In this document: positions 34,166 through 42,599 of the stretch, piece by piece
Position numbering within the stretch: the first letter of the stretch is position 1
Layout of the letters: every line of letters starts with the position of its first letter
NCBI GenBank assembly: GCA_036501425.1
Contig: DASYAI010000032.1
Location: forward strand, 1-64,000
Reading direction: 5' to 3'
DNA: 64,000 bases
Origin: DATKRB01 sp036501425
GTDB lineage: Bacteria > Actinomycetota > Acidimicrobiia > Acidimicrobiales > RAAP-2
Made by a program: the position numbers and the translations under genes
The notes under the pieces: model-generated
Databases searched by the model: none
Told to the model about the DNA's origin: nothing
What the model saw: only the letters and a program-made list of their open reading frames with translations

Positions 34166-34924
34166 TCAGGTCGAGGCGAGGATGCGTTCGTAGACCTGCC
34201 GGGTGGCGGGGCTGGGCGAGGCGCCGAGCTCCTCGCGCAGGCAGTCGCCGAGCTGGCCGTAAACGCGGAGTGCTTCGGCCAGGTTGCCCTCGGCGGCGAG
34301 GGCCTCCATCAGGTAGCAGTACCCGCTCTCCCGGAGCGGCGCGAGGCGGATGAGCCGGCGCCCGGCGCGTACGGCCCCCGCCAGCTCGGTGCCCCGGATG
34401 CCGAGACCGGTCGCCGCGTAGGCCTCGAGGGCTCGTAGGTGCAGGAGCTCGAGCTGGCGGCGGACCTCGTCGATCCACGGGGCGTCCTCTCCGGGGAGGA
34501 ACGGGCGCTCGGCCACGAACAGGGCCGTGAGAACCGGCCCCCACGCCCTGGTCCATTCCTTCTGGACGACGGCCGACTCGGCCCGGTGGATCGCTTCGAC
34601 CGCCGCCTCGAGGTCGACCCATGCCTCCGGAAGGCGCAGCGACAGGGTCGGGCGTCCCTCCACCGAGTCGGGGCCGAAGACCCGGCGGAGCTTGGAGAGA
34701 AGCGGGTTGAGCCGAGTGTCGATGGACGCCGGGTCGGGCTCGGACCACAGAGCCTCCGCCAGCTCGTCCCGTGCGACCGGGCGATGCCGATTGACCACCA
34801 GGTAGGCGAACAGCAGCCGACCCTGGCGCCCGGGAAGCTTCGCCTCGAGGCGGCGGCCCTCGCCCTCGATCGTCAATCGGCCGCAGATCTGGATGCGCAA
34901 CGGGCCCGGGTGCGCCAAGGTCAC
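34166..34924 (-). CDS. BTAD-domain (SARP-like) transcriptional regulator
   Basis: 252 residues from GTG 34924. The N-terminal winged helix (IQICGRLTIEGEGRRLEAKL, ARDELAEALWSEPDP, INPLLSKLRRVFG-like RLNPLLSKLRRVFG) is followed by a bacterial transcriptional activator domain of TPR-like helices (ALEAYAATGLGIRGTELAGA, LRVYGQLGDCLREELGASP). Such SARP-type proteins usually activate nearby genes. A 14-bp palindrome lies directly upstream of the GTG, in the divergent space with the DUF1059-cupin pair, which it may control. Confidence 0.85.
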   Translation of the reverse strand: MTLAHPGPLRIQICGRLTIEGEGRRLEAKLPGRQGRLLFAYLVVNRHRPVARDELAEALWSEPDPASIDTRLNPLLSKLRRVFGPDSVEGRPTLSLRLPEAWVDLEAAVEAIHRAESAVVQKEWTRAWGPVLTALFVAERPFLPGEDAPWIDEVRRQLELLHLRALEAYAATGLGIRGTELAGAVRAGRRLIRLAPLRESGYCYLMEALAAEGNLAEALRVYGQLGDCLREELGASPSPATRQVYERILAST

Positions 34925-34938
34925 GCCAATATCTTGGC
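34925..34938. promoter_or_regulatory. Palindrome at the BTAD-regulator start
   Basis: GCCAATATCTTGGC: arms GCCAA and TTGGC around a TATC centre, abutting the regulator start codon. TATCTT/AAGATA overlaps a possible -10 for the regulator. A protein bound here would block the regulator start, which suggests autoregulation. Confidence 0.4.
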
Positions 34939-34972
34939 AATACGCTGCTGGCCAAGGCGAGGAGGAGGGACG

Positions 34973-35200
34973 ATGGCCAAGACGATCCGGTGCGAGTGCG
35001 GTTTCGTGGCCCGCGGGGACAACGACGACCAGGTGATCGGAGTGATCCGGGGGCACATGGCCACCGACCATCGGGCCCTGCTCGACCGGGTCAGCACCGA
35101 CGATCTGCGCAGCTGGATCCATCGCTCATCCGCAAGCGCCTGGACCAGCCCGAAGAGGTGCGCCCGTTCGAGGGCGAAAGTGGCCAGCTCGCGGTGGTGA
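34973..35200 (+). CDS. DUF1059-family small protein
   Basis: 75 residues from ATG 34973, 4 bases after GGAGGAGGG. The body MAKTIRCECGFVARGDNDDQ, then VIGVIRGHMATDHRALLDRV, is the DUF1059 family, with a Cys pair (CEC) and a His near the end that could bind metal. Family members usually end about residue 55; here the frame runs on 20 more residues into the next gene in another frame. This suggests a small indel around 35120. Its neighbour in the same transcript is a cupin. Confidence 0.75.
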   Translation: MAKTIRCECGFVARGDNDDQVIGVIRGHMATDHRALLDRVSTDDLRSWIHRSSASAWTSPKRCARSRAKVASSRW

Positions 35201-35478
35201 ACCTCGACGCCGGTCCGGTCGGACGGGCCACCTTCAACCCGGGCTGGCGCTGGTCGGAGCACGTCAAGCCCATCGCCAAGACCGACAGCTGCCAGGCCGC
35301 GCACACGTGCTACTTCGTGTCCGGACGCATGAAGGTCGTCGCCGACGACGGCGAGGAGATGGAGTACGGCCCGGGCGACTTCGCCATCATGGCCCCCGGC
35401 CACGACGCCTGGATCGTCGGCGAGGAGCCGTGCGTGGTCGTCGACTGGCAGGGGTTTGCCGACTACGCCAGAAGGTGA
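35113..35478 (+). CDS. Cupin-domain protein without a standard start codon
   Basis: About 115 residues of clear cupin: LIRKRLDQPEEVRPFEGESG, GWRWSEHVKPIAKTDSCQAA, TCYFVSGRMKVVADDGEEME, YGPGDFAIMAPGHDAWIVGE. Related proteins start at M-I-R-K; here the codon before ATC CGC AAG is CTC. The only plausible start in frame is CTG at 35113, inside the DUF1059 frame. It may be a rare CTG start with translational coupling, or an indel at the DUF1059/cupin junction may have destroyed the start. A metal-binding role is likely but the His residues are few. Confidence 0.65.
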   Translation: MDPSLIRKRLDQPEEVRPFEGESGQLAVVNLDAGPVGRATFNPGWRWSEHVKPIAKTDSCQAAHTCYFVSGRMKVVADDGEEMEYGPGDFAIMAPGHDAWIVGEEPCVVVDWQGFADYARR

Positions 35479-35588
35479 TCCCCTAGACAATGCCGGACCT
35501 GACGCTCGAGGTCCGGGAAGGCGCGCTAGACCGGTGTCCTTCCCGTCGGAGCTTCGGCGCGCTCCTTCGCCCGATCAAGGAGGAAGCC

Positions 35589-36053
35589 ATGCCAACAGAG
35601 CAGGTCACGCGGCCGTGGGCGATCCGTTCCTCGCTGGTCGTCGTATCGGACCTGGATCGATCGGTCGCCTTCTACCAGGAGCTCGGTCCATTCGGGGAGA
35701 TCAGCCGCGAGGATGCGGTCGCAGTGCTCGGGGGTGCGCCGCCCGCAGCCATCGCCCTGATCCTCCGCGAGGCACGGAGCCGTCCCACGCACCACGGCCA
35801 GCAGTCGCTCGGCCTCCGGTCGATCACCTTCAACGTCGGATCGTTGGGTGAACTGGATCGCGTCGAGTCCGTGCTGAGGGGCCGTCAGCTCTTCACCTCC
35901 CGCCGCTCACTTGCCAACGGTGCGTCGGAGCTCCTGCGCGGCCGGGACCCGGACAACCTGCCCCTGGTGTTCGTCTGCTACACCGAAGACGAGCCGCTCG
36001 GGTCCGACTACTACCAGACGGTTGCCAATCTCGCCCACTCACTGGACGTCTGA
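35589..36053 (+). CDS. VOC-family (glyoxalase-like) protein
   Basis: 154 residues from ATG 35589, 5 bases after AAGGAGG. The first VOC module is plain (RSSLVVVSDLDRSVAFYQEL, GPFGEI) and the second is LRSITFNVGSLGELDRVESV ending with DPDNLPLVFVCYTED. The closing segment matches VOC proteins whose second module contacts the ligand. No substrate can be assigned. It stands 43 bp before the aminotransferase gene on the same strand. Confidence 0.85.
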   Translation: MPTEQVTRPWAIRSSLVVVSDLDRSVAFYQELGPFGEISREDAVAVLGGAPPAAIALILREARSRPTHHGQQSLGLRSITFNVGSLGELDRVESVLRGRQLFTSRRSLANGASELLRGRDPDNLPLVFVCYTEDEPLGSDYYQTVANLAHSLDV

Positions 36054-36096
36054 CGCTCGGCGGAGGGACCGCGACGGATCGGTAGGGTGGTGCGCC

Positions 36097-37260
36097 ATGG
36101 GTGGTCGAGCTCCCTACCTCAACGCCCGGCTCCAGGGCTACACGAGCACGATCTTCGCCGAGATGTCCGCGTTGGCGCTGTCCACCGGATCGATCAACCT
36201 CGGGCAGGGATTCCCCGACGTGGACGGTCCGGATGCCATCAAGCAGGCCGCGATCCGGGCGATCGAAGCCGGGCACAACCAGTACCCGCCGCTGCAGGGG
36301 ATCGGGGAGCTGCGTTCGGCCATCGCGTGGCACCAGAAACGCTACCGCGGCCTCGATCTCGTCCCCGACACCGAGATCCTGGTCACGGCGGGCGCCACCG
36401 AGGCGCTGGCGGCGTGCCTCCTGTCACTGTGCGAGACGGGGGACGAGGTCGTGTTGTTCGAGCCGTACTACGACTCGTACGCGGCGTGCATCGCGATGGC
36501 TGGCGCCCAGCGCCGGGTCGTGCAACTGCGCGCCCCGGACTGGTCGTTCGATCCCGAGGCGCTCGAGCGGGCGATCACCGGTCGGACGAGGATCGTGGTG
36601 GTGAACACGCCCCACAACCCGACAGGCAAGGTGTTCAGCCGTGCCGAGCTCGAGGTCATTGCCGGGGCCTGCCGCCGCCACGATCTGATCGCGGTCACCG
36701 ACGAGGTCTACGAGCACCTCGTCTACGACACGCCCCACGTCTCGCTCGCCACGCTTCCGGGCATGGCCGAGCGGACGATCACCGTCTCGTCCGCCGCGAA
36801 AACCTTCTCCGTCACCGGGTGGAAGGTCGGGTGGGCGTGCGCGCGGCCCGAGCTCATCGTGGCGATCCGGACGGCCAAGCAGTACCTGACGTTCGTGAAC
36901 GCCGCGCCGTTCCAGTATGCGGTGGCCGAGGCGCTAACGGAGAGCGACGAGTACCTCGTCGAAGCGGCGCTGGTGCTCCGGCAGAAGCGCGACCTCCTGG
37001 CGGCCGGGCTCGAATCTGCAGGATTTCGAGTCTTTCCGTCCCCCGGCACGTTCTTCCTGACGACGGACATCCGGCCGCTGTCGGACCGGGACGGGTACAC
37101 GTTCTGCCGCGAGCTTCCCGAGCGCTGCGGTGTCGTCGCCATCCCCAGCTCGGTCTTCTACGACGACAAGGACGCCGGGCGGCACCTCGTGCGGTGGATG
37201 TTCTCCAAACGCCGCGACGTGCTCGAGGAGGCGGTCGAGCGGGTCGGGCGGCTGCGATGA
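36097..37260 (+). CDS. Class I/II PLP aminotransferase (YbdL/kynurenine-glutamine transaminase type)
   Basis: 387 residues of fold type I. The PLP lysine is Lys235 in SSAAKTFSVTGWKVGWA; the ring-stacking motif is VTAGATEALAACLLSL, the Asn is in VVVNTPHNPTGKVFS and the Asp is in AVTDEVYEHLVYD. The C-terminal Arg region is RWMFSKRRDV. It matches the glutamine transaminase K / methionine aminotransferase (YbdL) group. Overlapped by an omega-amidase gene, it probably transfers amino groups from glutamine or methionine to 2-oxo acids such as 2-oxo-4-methylthiobutanoate. Confidence 0.92.
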   Translation: MGGRAPYLNARLQGYTSTIFAEMSALALSTGSINLGQGFPDVDGPDAIKQAAIRAIEAGHNQYPPLQGIGELRSAIAWHQKRYRGLDLVPDTEILVTAGATEALAACLLSLCETGDEVVLFEPYYDSYAACIAMAGAQRRVVQLRAPDWSFDPEALERAITGRTRIVVVNTPHNPTGKVFSRAELEVIAGACRRHDLIAVTDEVYEHLVYDTPHVSLATLPGMAERTITVSSAAKTFSVTGWKVGWACARPELIVAIRTAKQYLTFVNAAPFQYAVAEALTESDEYLVEAALVLRQKRDLLAAGLESAGFRVFPSPGTFFLTTDIRPLSDRDGYTFCRELPERCGVVAIPSSVFYDDKDAGRHLVRWMFSKRRDVLEEAVERVGRLR

Positions 37261-38012
37261 GGATCGCCGCCATTCAGTCGGACACCATTTGGGAGTCGCC
37301 ACCGGCCAACTTCGAGCGCCTGGCGCCGAGGATCGCCGAGGCCGCCGCCGGGGGGCCCGGGCTCGTCCTGCTGCCGGAGATGTTCACGACCGGGTTCTCG
37401 ATGGCGCCTGACCGGATGGCGGAGCCCGAAGGGGGGCCGACCGAGGAGTTCCTCCGCGAGCAGGCGACGGCGCACGGGATCTATATCGGCGGTTCCTATC
37501 CGGTCGCGACGGTGAGCGGGGCACGCCCGTACAACCGGTTCGTCCTGGTCGGGCCCAAGGGCGAGACCGCCTTCTACGACAAGATCCACCCGTTCGGCTA
37601 CGGCGGGGAGTCCGAGCACTACGCCGCCGGTGCTCGCACCCTCACGATGGAGATCGACGGTCTGCGCTGCACGGCGTTCATCTGCTACGACCTGCGCTTC
37701 GGAGACCGCTTCTGGGCGCTTGCTCGGGACACCGATGCCTACCTGGTGGTGGCGAACTGGCCCGCCGAGCGGGCTCCGCACTGGGGAACGTTGCTGCGGG
37801 CCCGAGCGATCGAGAACCTTGCCTACGTCGTGGCGGTCAACCGGGTCGGCGTGGGAGGCGGCATCTCGTACGACGGCGGAAGCTGCGTCATCGATCCATT
37901 CGGCGAAACGATCGCCGAGGCGGGCGACACCGAGACGGTGTTGCTCGCGGATCTCGACCCTGCGCGAGTCGCGACGGTGCGCGCCCACTACCCGTTTCTC
38001 GAAGACCGCTGA
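37257..38012 (+). CDS. Carbon-nitrogen hydrolase (omega-amidase, YafV/Nit2 type)
   Basis: 251 residues from ATG 37257, overlapping the aminotransferase stop by 4 bp. The nitrilase triad is Glu41 in LLPEMFTTGF, Lys in FYDKIHPFG and Cys in TAFICYDLRF. The YafV-like omega-amidases hydrolyse 2-oxoglutaramate made by glutamine transaminases, pulling the reaction forward. The transaminase/omega-amidase pair is the known glutamine-transaminase route in methionine salvage; coupling of the genes supports that here. Confidence 0.9.
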   Translation: MRIAAIQSDTIWESPPANFERLAPRIAEAAAGGPGLVLLPEMFTTGFSMAPDRMAEPEGGPTEEFLREQATAHGIYIGGSYPVATVSGARPYNRFVLVGPKGETAFYDKIHPFGYGGESEHYAAGARTLTMEIDGLRCTAFICYDLRFGDRFWALARDTDAYLVVANWPAERAPHWGTLLRARAIENLAYVVAVNRVGVGGGISYDGGSCVIDPFGETIAEAGDTETVLLADLDPARVATVRAHYPFLEDR

Positions 38013-38068
38013 CGGCCCGACTCCTCGAAGACGGCTGACGGCCCGGACCCACCGGCGATCGGTCGCCC

Positions 38069-38893
38069 TCAGGACTCGATGAACGCCAGCAGGTCGGCGT
38101 TGATCGTCTCGGCGTGAGTGGTCGGCATGCCGTGGGGGAACCCGGCGTAGGTCCTCAGCGTGCCGTTCTGCACCAGCTGGGCGGAGAGCGGGCCGGAGTC
38201 CTCGTAGGGGACGATCTGGTCGTCGTCCCCGTGCATCACCAGTACCGGCACGGTGATCTGCTTGAGGTCCTCGGTGAAATCGGTCTGCGAGAAGGCGACG
38301 ATGCCGTCGTAGTGGGCCTTGGCTCCGCCCATCATCCCCTGTCGCCACCAATTCTCGATGATCGCCTCGGAAGGCTCGACGCCCGGCCGGTTGAACCCGT
38401 AGAACGGCCCTGACGGCAGGGCCCGGTAGAACTCGGACCGGTTGGCCGCCAGCTGGGCCTGCAGGCCGTCGAACACGCTCTTCGGCAAGCCTCCGGGGTT
38501 GCTCTCCGTCTGCACCATCAGCGGTGGAACCGCACTGACGAGCACCGCCTTGGCGACCCGGGACTCGCCGTGGCGTGCCAGGTAGCGGACGACCTCCCCG
38601 CCACCGGTCGAGTGCCCGACGTGTACGGCGCCCCGGAGGTCGAGGTGGGTGGTCAGCGTGACGAGGTCGTCGGCGTAGTGGTCCATGTCGTGACCACTGT
38701 CCGTCTGCGACGAGCGGCCGTGTCCCCGCCGGTCGTGGGCGATCACCCGGTAGCCGTGGTGCAAGAAGAACAGCATCTGGGTGTCCCAGTCGTCAGCGGA
38801 GAGCGGCCATCCATGACTGAAGACGATCGGTCGGCCCGACCCCCAGTCCTTGTAGAAGATCTCCACTCCGTCGGCCGTGGTCACGGTGCTCAT
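38069..38893 (-). CDS. Alpha/beta hydrolase, non-haem chloroperoxidase-type
   Basis: 274 residues. The nucleophile elbow is VHVGHSTGGGEVVRYLA (Ser), the oxyanion HGWPLSADDW, acid HGDDDQIVPYEDSG and His FPHGMPTTHAETI. This is the esterase/perhydrolase group often called non-haem haloperoxidase, which can make peracids in vitro but whose natural substrates are esters or lactones. It is convergent with the omega-amidase gene. Confidence 0.92.
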   Translation of the reverse strand: MSTVTTADGVEIFYKDWGSGRPIVFSHGWPLSADDWDTQMLFFLHHGYRVIAHDRRGHGRSSQTDSGHDMDHYADDLVTLTTHLDLRGAVHVGHSTGGGEVVRYLARHGESRVAKAVLVSAVPPLMVQTESNPGGLPKSVFDGLQAQLAANRSEFYRALPSGPFYGFNRPGVEPSEAIIENWWRQGMMGGAKAHYDGIVAFSQTDFTEDLKQITVPVLVMHGDDDQIVPYEDSGPLSAQLVQNGTLRTYAGFPHGMPTTHAETINADLLAFIES

Positions 38894-38979
38894 CGTCTGT
38901 ACCCTCCGACGTTTGAAGCTTGCCGGTACGTCCTGCTCGCCAACCCCGATCGTGGGAGCGCCTTCGCCCCGGTCGGGCG

Positions 38980-39228
38980 TCAGCGTCGATGGCGCGCGTA
39001 CTCCCGAGGGTGCACGAGCCAGTAGAGGTTGAGGTCCCACCCCGCCCCGAACGACTTCGGGGTCAGGATCCGACGATCGGCCGGGTTCCACCACCGGGAC
39101 CTCACCCGAGCGACGGTCGGCTTCCGCAGGTCGTAGGGGACCCCGAGGACCCGGCCCTGAGGGTCCGGAATGGCCGCGGGAAGTTCGCTTCCGCCCCCCT
39201 CGTCGGAGCCTTGGGAGGCCGTGCTCAC
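38980..39228 (-). CDS. DUF5808-like small protein
   Basis: 82 residues ending at 38980. The C-terminal half RWWNPADRRILTPKSFGAGW, DLNLYWLVHP matches the DUF5808 motif (WNP.D.R...PK.FG.G..LN), found as small proteins or tails of membrane proteins. The N-terminal half is low-complexity. No membrane segment is visible. Function is unknown. It ends 90 bp upstream of the hydrolase on the same strand. Confidence 0.6.
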   Translation of the reverse strand: MSTASQGSDEGGGSELPAAIPDPQGRVLGVPYDLRKPTVARVRSRWWNPADRRILTPKSFGAGWDLNLYWLVHPREYARHRR

Positions 39229-39360
39229 GGCAGCTCCTTCCCCTCGACCACCGGCCTTTCGACCACCGTCCTCTCGACCACCGTCACTGCTCGGACTTTA
39301 CCCACTCGGGCGGTCGCCGACCCGGCCCCGGGGGGATAGGCGACCGGCCCGGGGAGGGAC

Positions 39361-39414
39361 TTGACTGATTGAACAGACCGGTCTATCTTCCCGTCAGGTT
39401 AGACAGACCGGTCT
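39361..39414 (+). promoter_or_regulatory. Sigma-70-like promoter with two AGACCGGTCT operators
   Basis: TTGACT (39361-39366) and TATCTT (39384-39389) with a 17-base spacer form a good promoter. The perfect 10-bp palindrome AGACCGGTCT occurs twice, at 39375-39384 (spacer and -10) and 39405-39414 (just after +1), exactly 30 bp apart. A one-mismatch copy, AGACAGGTCT, lies before the TetR gene at 40841. These are the expected sites of that TetR protein. Confidence 0.75.
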
Positions 39415-39428
39415 ACCAGGGAGGCGCC

Positions 39429-39605
39429 ATGAGCACAGCGACCACCGACAGGGGATCAGGCACCGCGCTGGTGACCGGTGCGACCTCGGGCACCGCGCTG
39501 GTGACCGGTGCGACCTCGGGCACCGGCCGAGCGCTCGCCTCGGATCGGGCCAGCTACCTGACCGGCGCCACGTTGGCCGTCGACGGCGGCCGCACGGCGG
39601 TATGA
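39429..39605 (+). pseudogene. Short-chain dehydrogenase with internal deletion
   Basis: 58 codons. The N-terminal Rossmann strand GTALVTGATSG is followed almost at once by the SDR C-terminal consensus SDRASYLTGATLAVDGGRTAV-like end (SYLTGATLAVDGG). About 200 residues including the YxxxK site are missing, so it cannot be an enzyme. The first strand is duplicated by a 30-bp direct repeat. It retains a full promoter, GGGAGG ribosome-binding site and coupling to the next (also broken) MFS gene. Confidence 0.85.
39459..39518 (+). repeat. Two tandem copies of a 30-bp unit in the SDR relic
   Basis: Positions 39459-39488 and 39489-39518 are identical copies encoding GTALVTGATS twice in frame; a third partial copy begins at 39519. 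The repeat is a fresh slippage or unequal-crossover product, because the copies show no divergence. Confidence 0.85.
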
Positions 39606-40842
39606 GCCCGATGCCCGACCTCCCCGCGTCCCCGTTGCCCTGCGTCACCCCCGTCGCCGGGGCCCGGTCGTCACGACCCCTCCTCCGGTTGCTCGGTCTG
39701 GCGTCGATCACCGTAACGCTCCTGGCGGCCTCGGCCGCCCCCACCCCGCTGTACTCGACCTACCAGCGGGCGTGGGGCTTTTCGCCCTGACCACCCCCGT
39801 CGTCTTCGGCGTGTACGCCGTCGCCCTCCTCGCGGCGCTGCTCACCGCGGGGCGGCTCTCGGACCACGTCGGCCGGCGCCCGGTCCTGCTCGCCGGAATC
39901 GCCGGCCAGATCCTGGCCCTGGCGGTCTTCGCCGACGCGCACAGCGTCAGCGCGCTCCTCGCAGCGCGGGTCATCCAGGGTCTCGCAACCGGCACCGCGA
40001 TCGGCGCCGTGGGGGCGGGGATGCTCGACATCGATCCGGTCCGCGGCGCCGTGGCGAATGCAACCGCCCCGGGGCTGGGGACGGCCAGCGGGGCGCTCCT
40101 GTCGGCCGTCGCGGTGCAGTGGCTGCCGGCGCCGACCCGTCTGGTCTACGTCGTCCTCGCCGGGTTGTTGTCGGCGCAGGCATTGGGGGTGCTCCTCCTG
40201 CCCGAGACCAGCCCGCGGGCACCCGGGGCGTGGTCGTCGCTCGTCCCGCAGGTGGAGCTTCCACCTCGGGCCCGTCGACCCCTGTTGACCGCCACCCCGG
40301 TGCTCTTCGCCGTGTGGGCGCTCGGCGGCTTCTAGGCGTCGCTCGGACCGAGCCTCATCGACCATCTGGTCGGCTCGGTCTCGGTCATCGACGCCGGGCT
40401 CGGACTCGGCGTCCTGACCGGAGTCGGCGCGCTGGCCACGTACGTGCTCCGCGCGCTGCCGGCCGTTCGCGTGATGCTGGCCGGTACGAGCGCGCTGATC
40501 GCCGGCGTGGCCGTCGTCTTGGCGTCCCTGTGGACCGGCTCCCCGCCCAGCTTCTTCGCCGGCACCGCGGTGGCCGGAATCGGCTTCGGCGCCGGGTTCC
40601 AGGGCGGCATCCGTCTCGTCGCGCCGTTGGCCCGGGCCGACCAGCGGGCCGGGGTGCTGTCGGTGCTCTACATCGTCTCGTATCTCGGCTTGGGCGTCCC
40701 CGCGGTCGGGGCCGGGGTGGCCGTCGTGCGTGGTGGAGGCCTGGTCGCCGCCAGCTACGAGTACGGCCTGGCGGTGATCCTCCTCGCCGTCCTCGCCGGC
40801 GTCAACCTGCTCCGGCTGCGCTCGCGGGAGCGCGTAGAATAG
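39602..40842 (+). pseudogene. MFS transporter with a frameshift and a nonsense codon
   Basis: Frame 1 from ATG 39602 gives the N-terminus to STYQRAWGFSP and stops at 39790. Shifting by one base at the CTTTTC run (about 39777-39783) continues the protein (ALTTPVVFGVYAVALLAALL, GRLSDHVGRRPVLLAG). At 40333 GGF-TAG-ASLGPSL interrupts the frame; related sequences have Tyr there (TAC/TAT to TAG). The last part runs intact to 40842. The full product would be a 12-helix MFS of about 410 residues. The start overlaps the SDR relic stop (ATGA). Confidence 0.85.
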
Positions 40843-40850
40843 ACAGGTCT
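40841..40850 (+). promoter_or_regulatory. TetR operator half-variant before the TetR gene
   Basis: AGACAGGTCT differs from the two AGACCGGTCT sites at 39375 and 39405 by one base and lies 22 bp before the TetR start, overlapping the MFS stop. It supports autoregulation by the TetR protein at 40872. Confidence 0.6.
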
Positions 40851-40871
40851 GTATGAAAGGATTCGACACCG

Positions 40872-41486
40872 GTGACCACCGCAACCGCTCCGAGTGAGCA
40901 CCGATCCTCGGCCAGGGAGCGGCTCCTCGCCGCAGCCGACGAGCTCTTCTACGCCGAGGGCATCCAGACGGTCGGCATCGACCGCGTCATCGAGCGGGCC
41001 GGGGTCGCCAAAGCCTCGCTCTACAACCTCTTCGGGAGCAAGGAAGAGCTGGTCGCTGCCTATCTGGCCTCACGGCACGACCAGACGACCACCAGGCTCA
41101 CCGAGGCGATCGGAGCGGTCGAGGACCCGCGCCGCAAGATCCTGGCCGTCTTCGAGGCCCAATCCCGCCAGTACGAGCAGCCCGACTTCAACGGCTGTGC
41201 CTTCGTCGCCGCCTCGACCGAAGCGCCGCCGGGCGGGCTGGTGGAACGAGCCGCCGACCAGTTCCGCGCCTGGATGCGCGCCATGTTCACCGATCTCGCC
41301 CAGCAGGCAGGTGCGCCCGACCCGGCACGCCTCGGGCGCCAGCTCCACTTCATCTACGACGGCGTCGGAGTGGCGGGCCGCATGGACCACCACGACCCGG
41401 CGATCGCGGCCTGCGCCCGCCAGGCCGTCGAGGCGTTGCTGGACACGGCACTGACCAGAGGCGGCCGGGCCTCCAAGCGCCGATGA
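40872..41486 (+). CDS. TetR/AcrR-family regulator of the SDR-MFS locus
   Basis: 204 residues from GTG 40872. The HTH is SARERLLAAADELFYAEGIQ, then VIERAGVAKASLYNLFGSKE. The C-terminal domain fits TetR_C of the YcdC/LfrR type (LAVFEAQSRQYEQPDFNGCA). It is intact although its likely targets, the SDR and MFS genes upstream, are broken. Coupled by ATGA to a nitronate monooxygenase gene, so it still regulates something useful. Confidence 0.9.
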   Translation: MTTATAPSEHRSSARERLLAAADELFYAEGIQTVGIDRVIERAGVAKASLYNLFGSKEELVAAYLASRHDQTTTRLTEAIGAVEDPRRKILAVFEAQSRQYEQPDFNGCAFVAASTEAPPGGLVERAADQFRAWMRAMFTDLAQQAGAPDPARLGRQLHFIYDGVGVAGRMDHHDPAIAACARQAVEALLDTALTRGGRASKRR

Positions 41487-42526
41487 TCGCTGCTGGGCTG
41501 CGGGAGATCCTGCGTCGACCGATCGTCGTCGCCCCCATGGCCGGTGGACCCGCTACCCCGGCACTGGTGGTCGCCGCGGCGGAGGCGGGCGCCTTGGGCT
41601 TCCTCGCCGCGGGGTACAAGACCCCGGCCGACATCGCGGCGGAGATCGATGCGGTACGGGCTTCCACCGCCGAGGCGTTCGGGGTGAACCTCTTCGTGCC
41701 CGGCGCGCCGAGCGCCCAACCGGCGACGGTTGCCGACTACGTCGGATCGCTCGCCGGTGACGCGGCGGAGCTCCGGGCGGCTCTGGGGGAGCCGACGTGG
41801 GATGACGACGGCTGGGCAGCGAAGGTCGACGTTCTCCTGGCGCACCCGCCCCCGGTCGTCAGCTTCACGTTCGGGTGCCCACCGCGCGAGATCCTGACCG
41901 AGCTACAGCGCGCCGGGACGATCGTGGCGGTCACCGTCACCAACGCCCGCGAGGCGATCCTTGCCGCCGCCGTCGGCGCCGACTGCGTGTGCGTCCAGGG
42001 CATCGAGGCGGGTGCCCATCGAGGGGTCTTCGCCAACGATGCCCGCTCCCTCGAGGGGAGCGAGGTCCTGGCCCTGATGGTCGAGGTGGCCCGGGTGACC
42101 GACCTCCCGCAGATCGCCGCGGGAGGGATCATGACCGCCACCGCGCTCCAAGCCGTCCTCCACGCGGGAGCGGTGGCCGCCCAATGCGGAACGGCCTTCC
42201 TGCGCTGCCCGGAGAGCGGCGCCCACCCGGCCCACAAAGCGGCGCTCGGCGATGGCCGGTTCACCTCGACCGCCTTGACGAGGGCCTTCAGTGGTCGCCC
42301 GGCCCGTGGGCTGATGAACCGGTTCATGGTCGATCATCCCGGTGCGCCGGCGGCCTACCCGGAGGTCAACAACGCCACCAGGCCGCTGCGAGCCGCGGCA
42401 GCCCGGGTGGGCGATACCGAGCGAATGAGCTTGTGGGCGGGCAGCGGCTTCAGGGAGGCCACCGAGCACCCGGCGGGCGAGATCGTCGACCAGCTCGATC
42501 CCGGGCACCGCGTCGAGCTCGTCTGA
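41483..42526 (+). CDS. Nitronate monooxygenase (2-nitropropane dioxygenase family)
   Basis: 347 residues from ATG 41483 overlapping the TetR stop. FMN-binding TIM barrel: VVAPMAGGPATPALVVAAA at the start, the catalytic His region CVQGIEAGAHRGVF, the phosphate-binding loop QIAAGGIMTATALQAVLHAG and GTAFLRCPESG. It oxidises alkyl nitronates such as propionate-3-nitronate, using O2 and FMN, and is usually a detoxifier of nitro toxins. Regulated with the TetR gene it overlaps. Confidence 0.92.
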   Translation: MIAAGLREILRRPIVVAPMAGGPATPALVVAAAEAGALGFLAAGYKTPADIAAEIDAVRASTAEAFGVNLFVPGAPSAQPATVADYVGSLAGDAAELRAALGEPTWDDDGWAAKVDVLLAHPPPVVSFTFGCPPREILTELQRAGTIVAVTVTNAREAILAAAVGADCVCVQGIEAGAHRGVFANDARSLEGSEVLALMVEVARVTDLPQIAAGGIMTATALQAVLHAGAVAAQCGTAFLRCPESGAHPAHKAALGDGRFTSTALTRAFSGRPARGLMNRFMVDHPGAPAAYPEVNNATRPLRAAAARVGDTERMSLWAGSGFREATEHPAGEIVDQLDPGHRVELV

Positions 42527-42599
42527 TCGGCCGCGGCACGGTTTCCGGGCCGGGCGGCCGGCGCCCCGGGATCAAGATGCTTGTAGGATAACGATAATT

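Noticed and set aside
36087..38012. A single 641-codon frame joining two enzymes
   Set aside because: Its first part is an out-of-frame reading of the aminotransferase; the omega-amidase has its own ATG at 37257.
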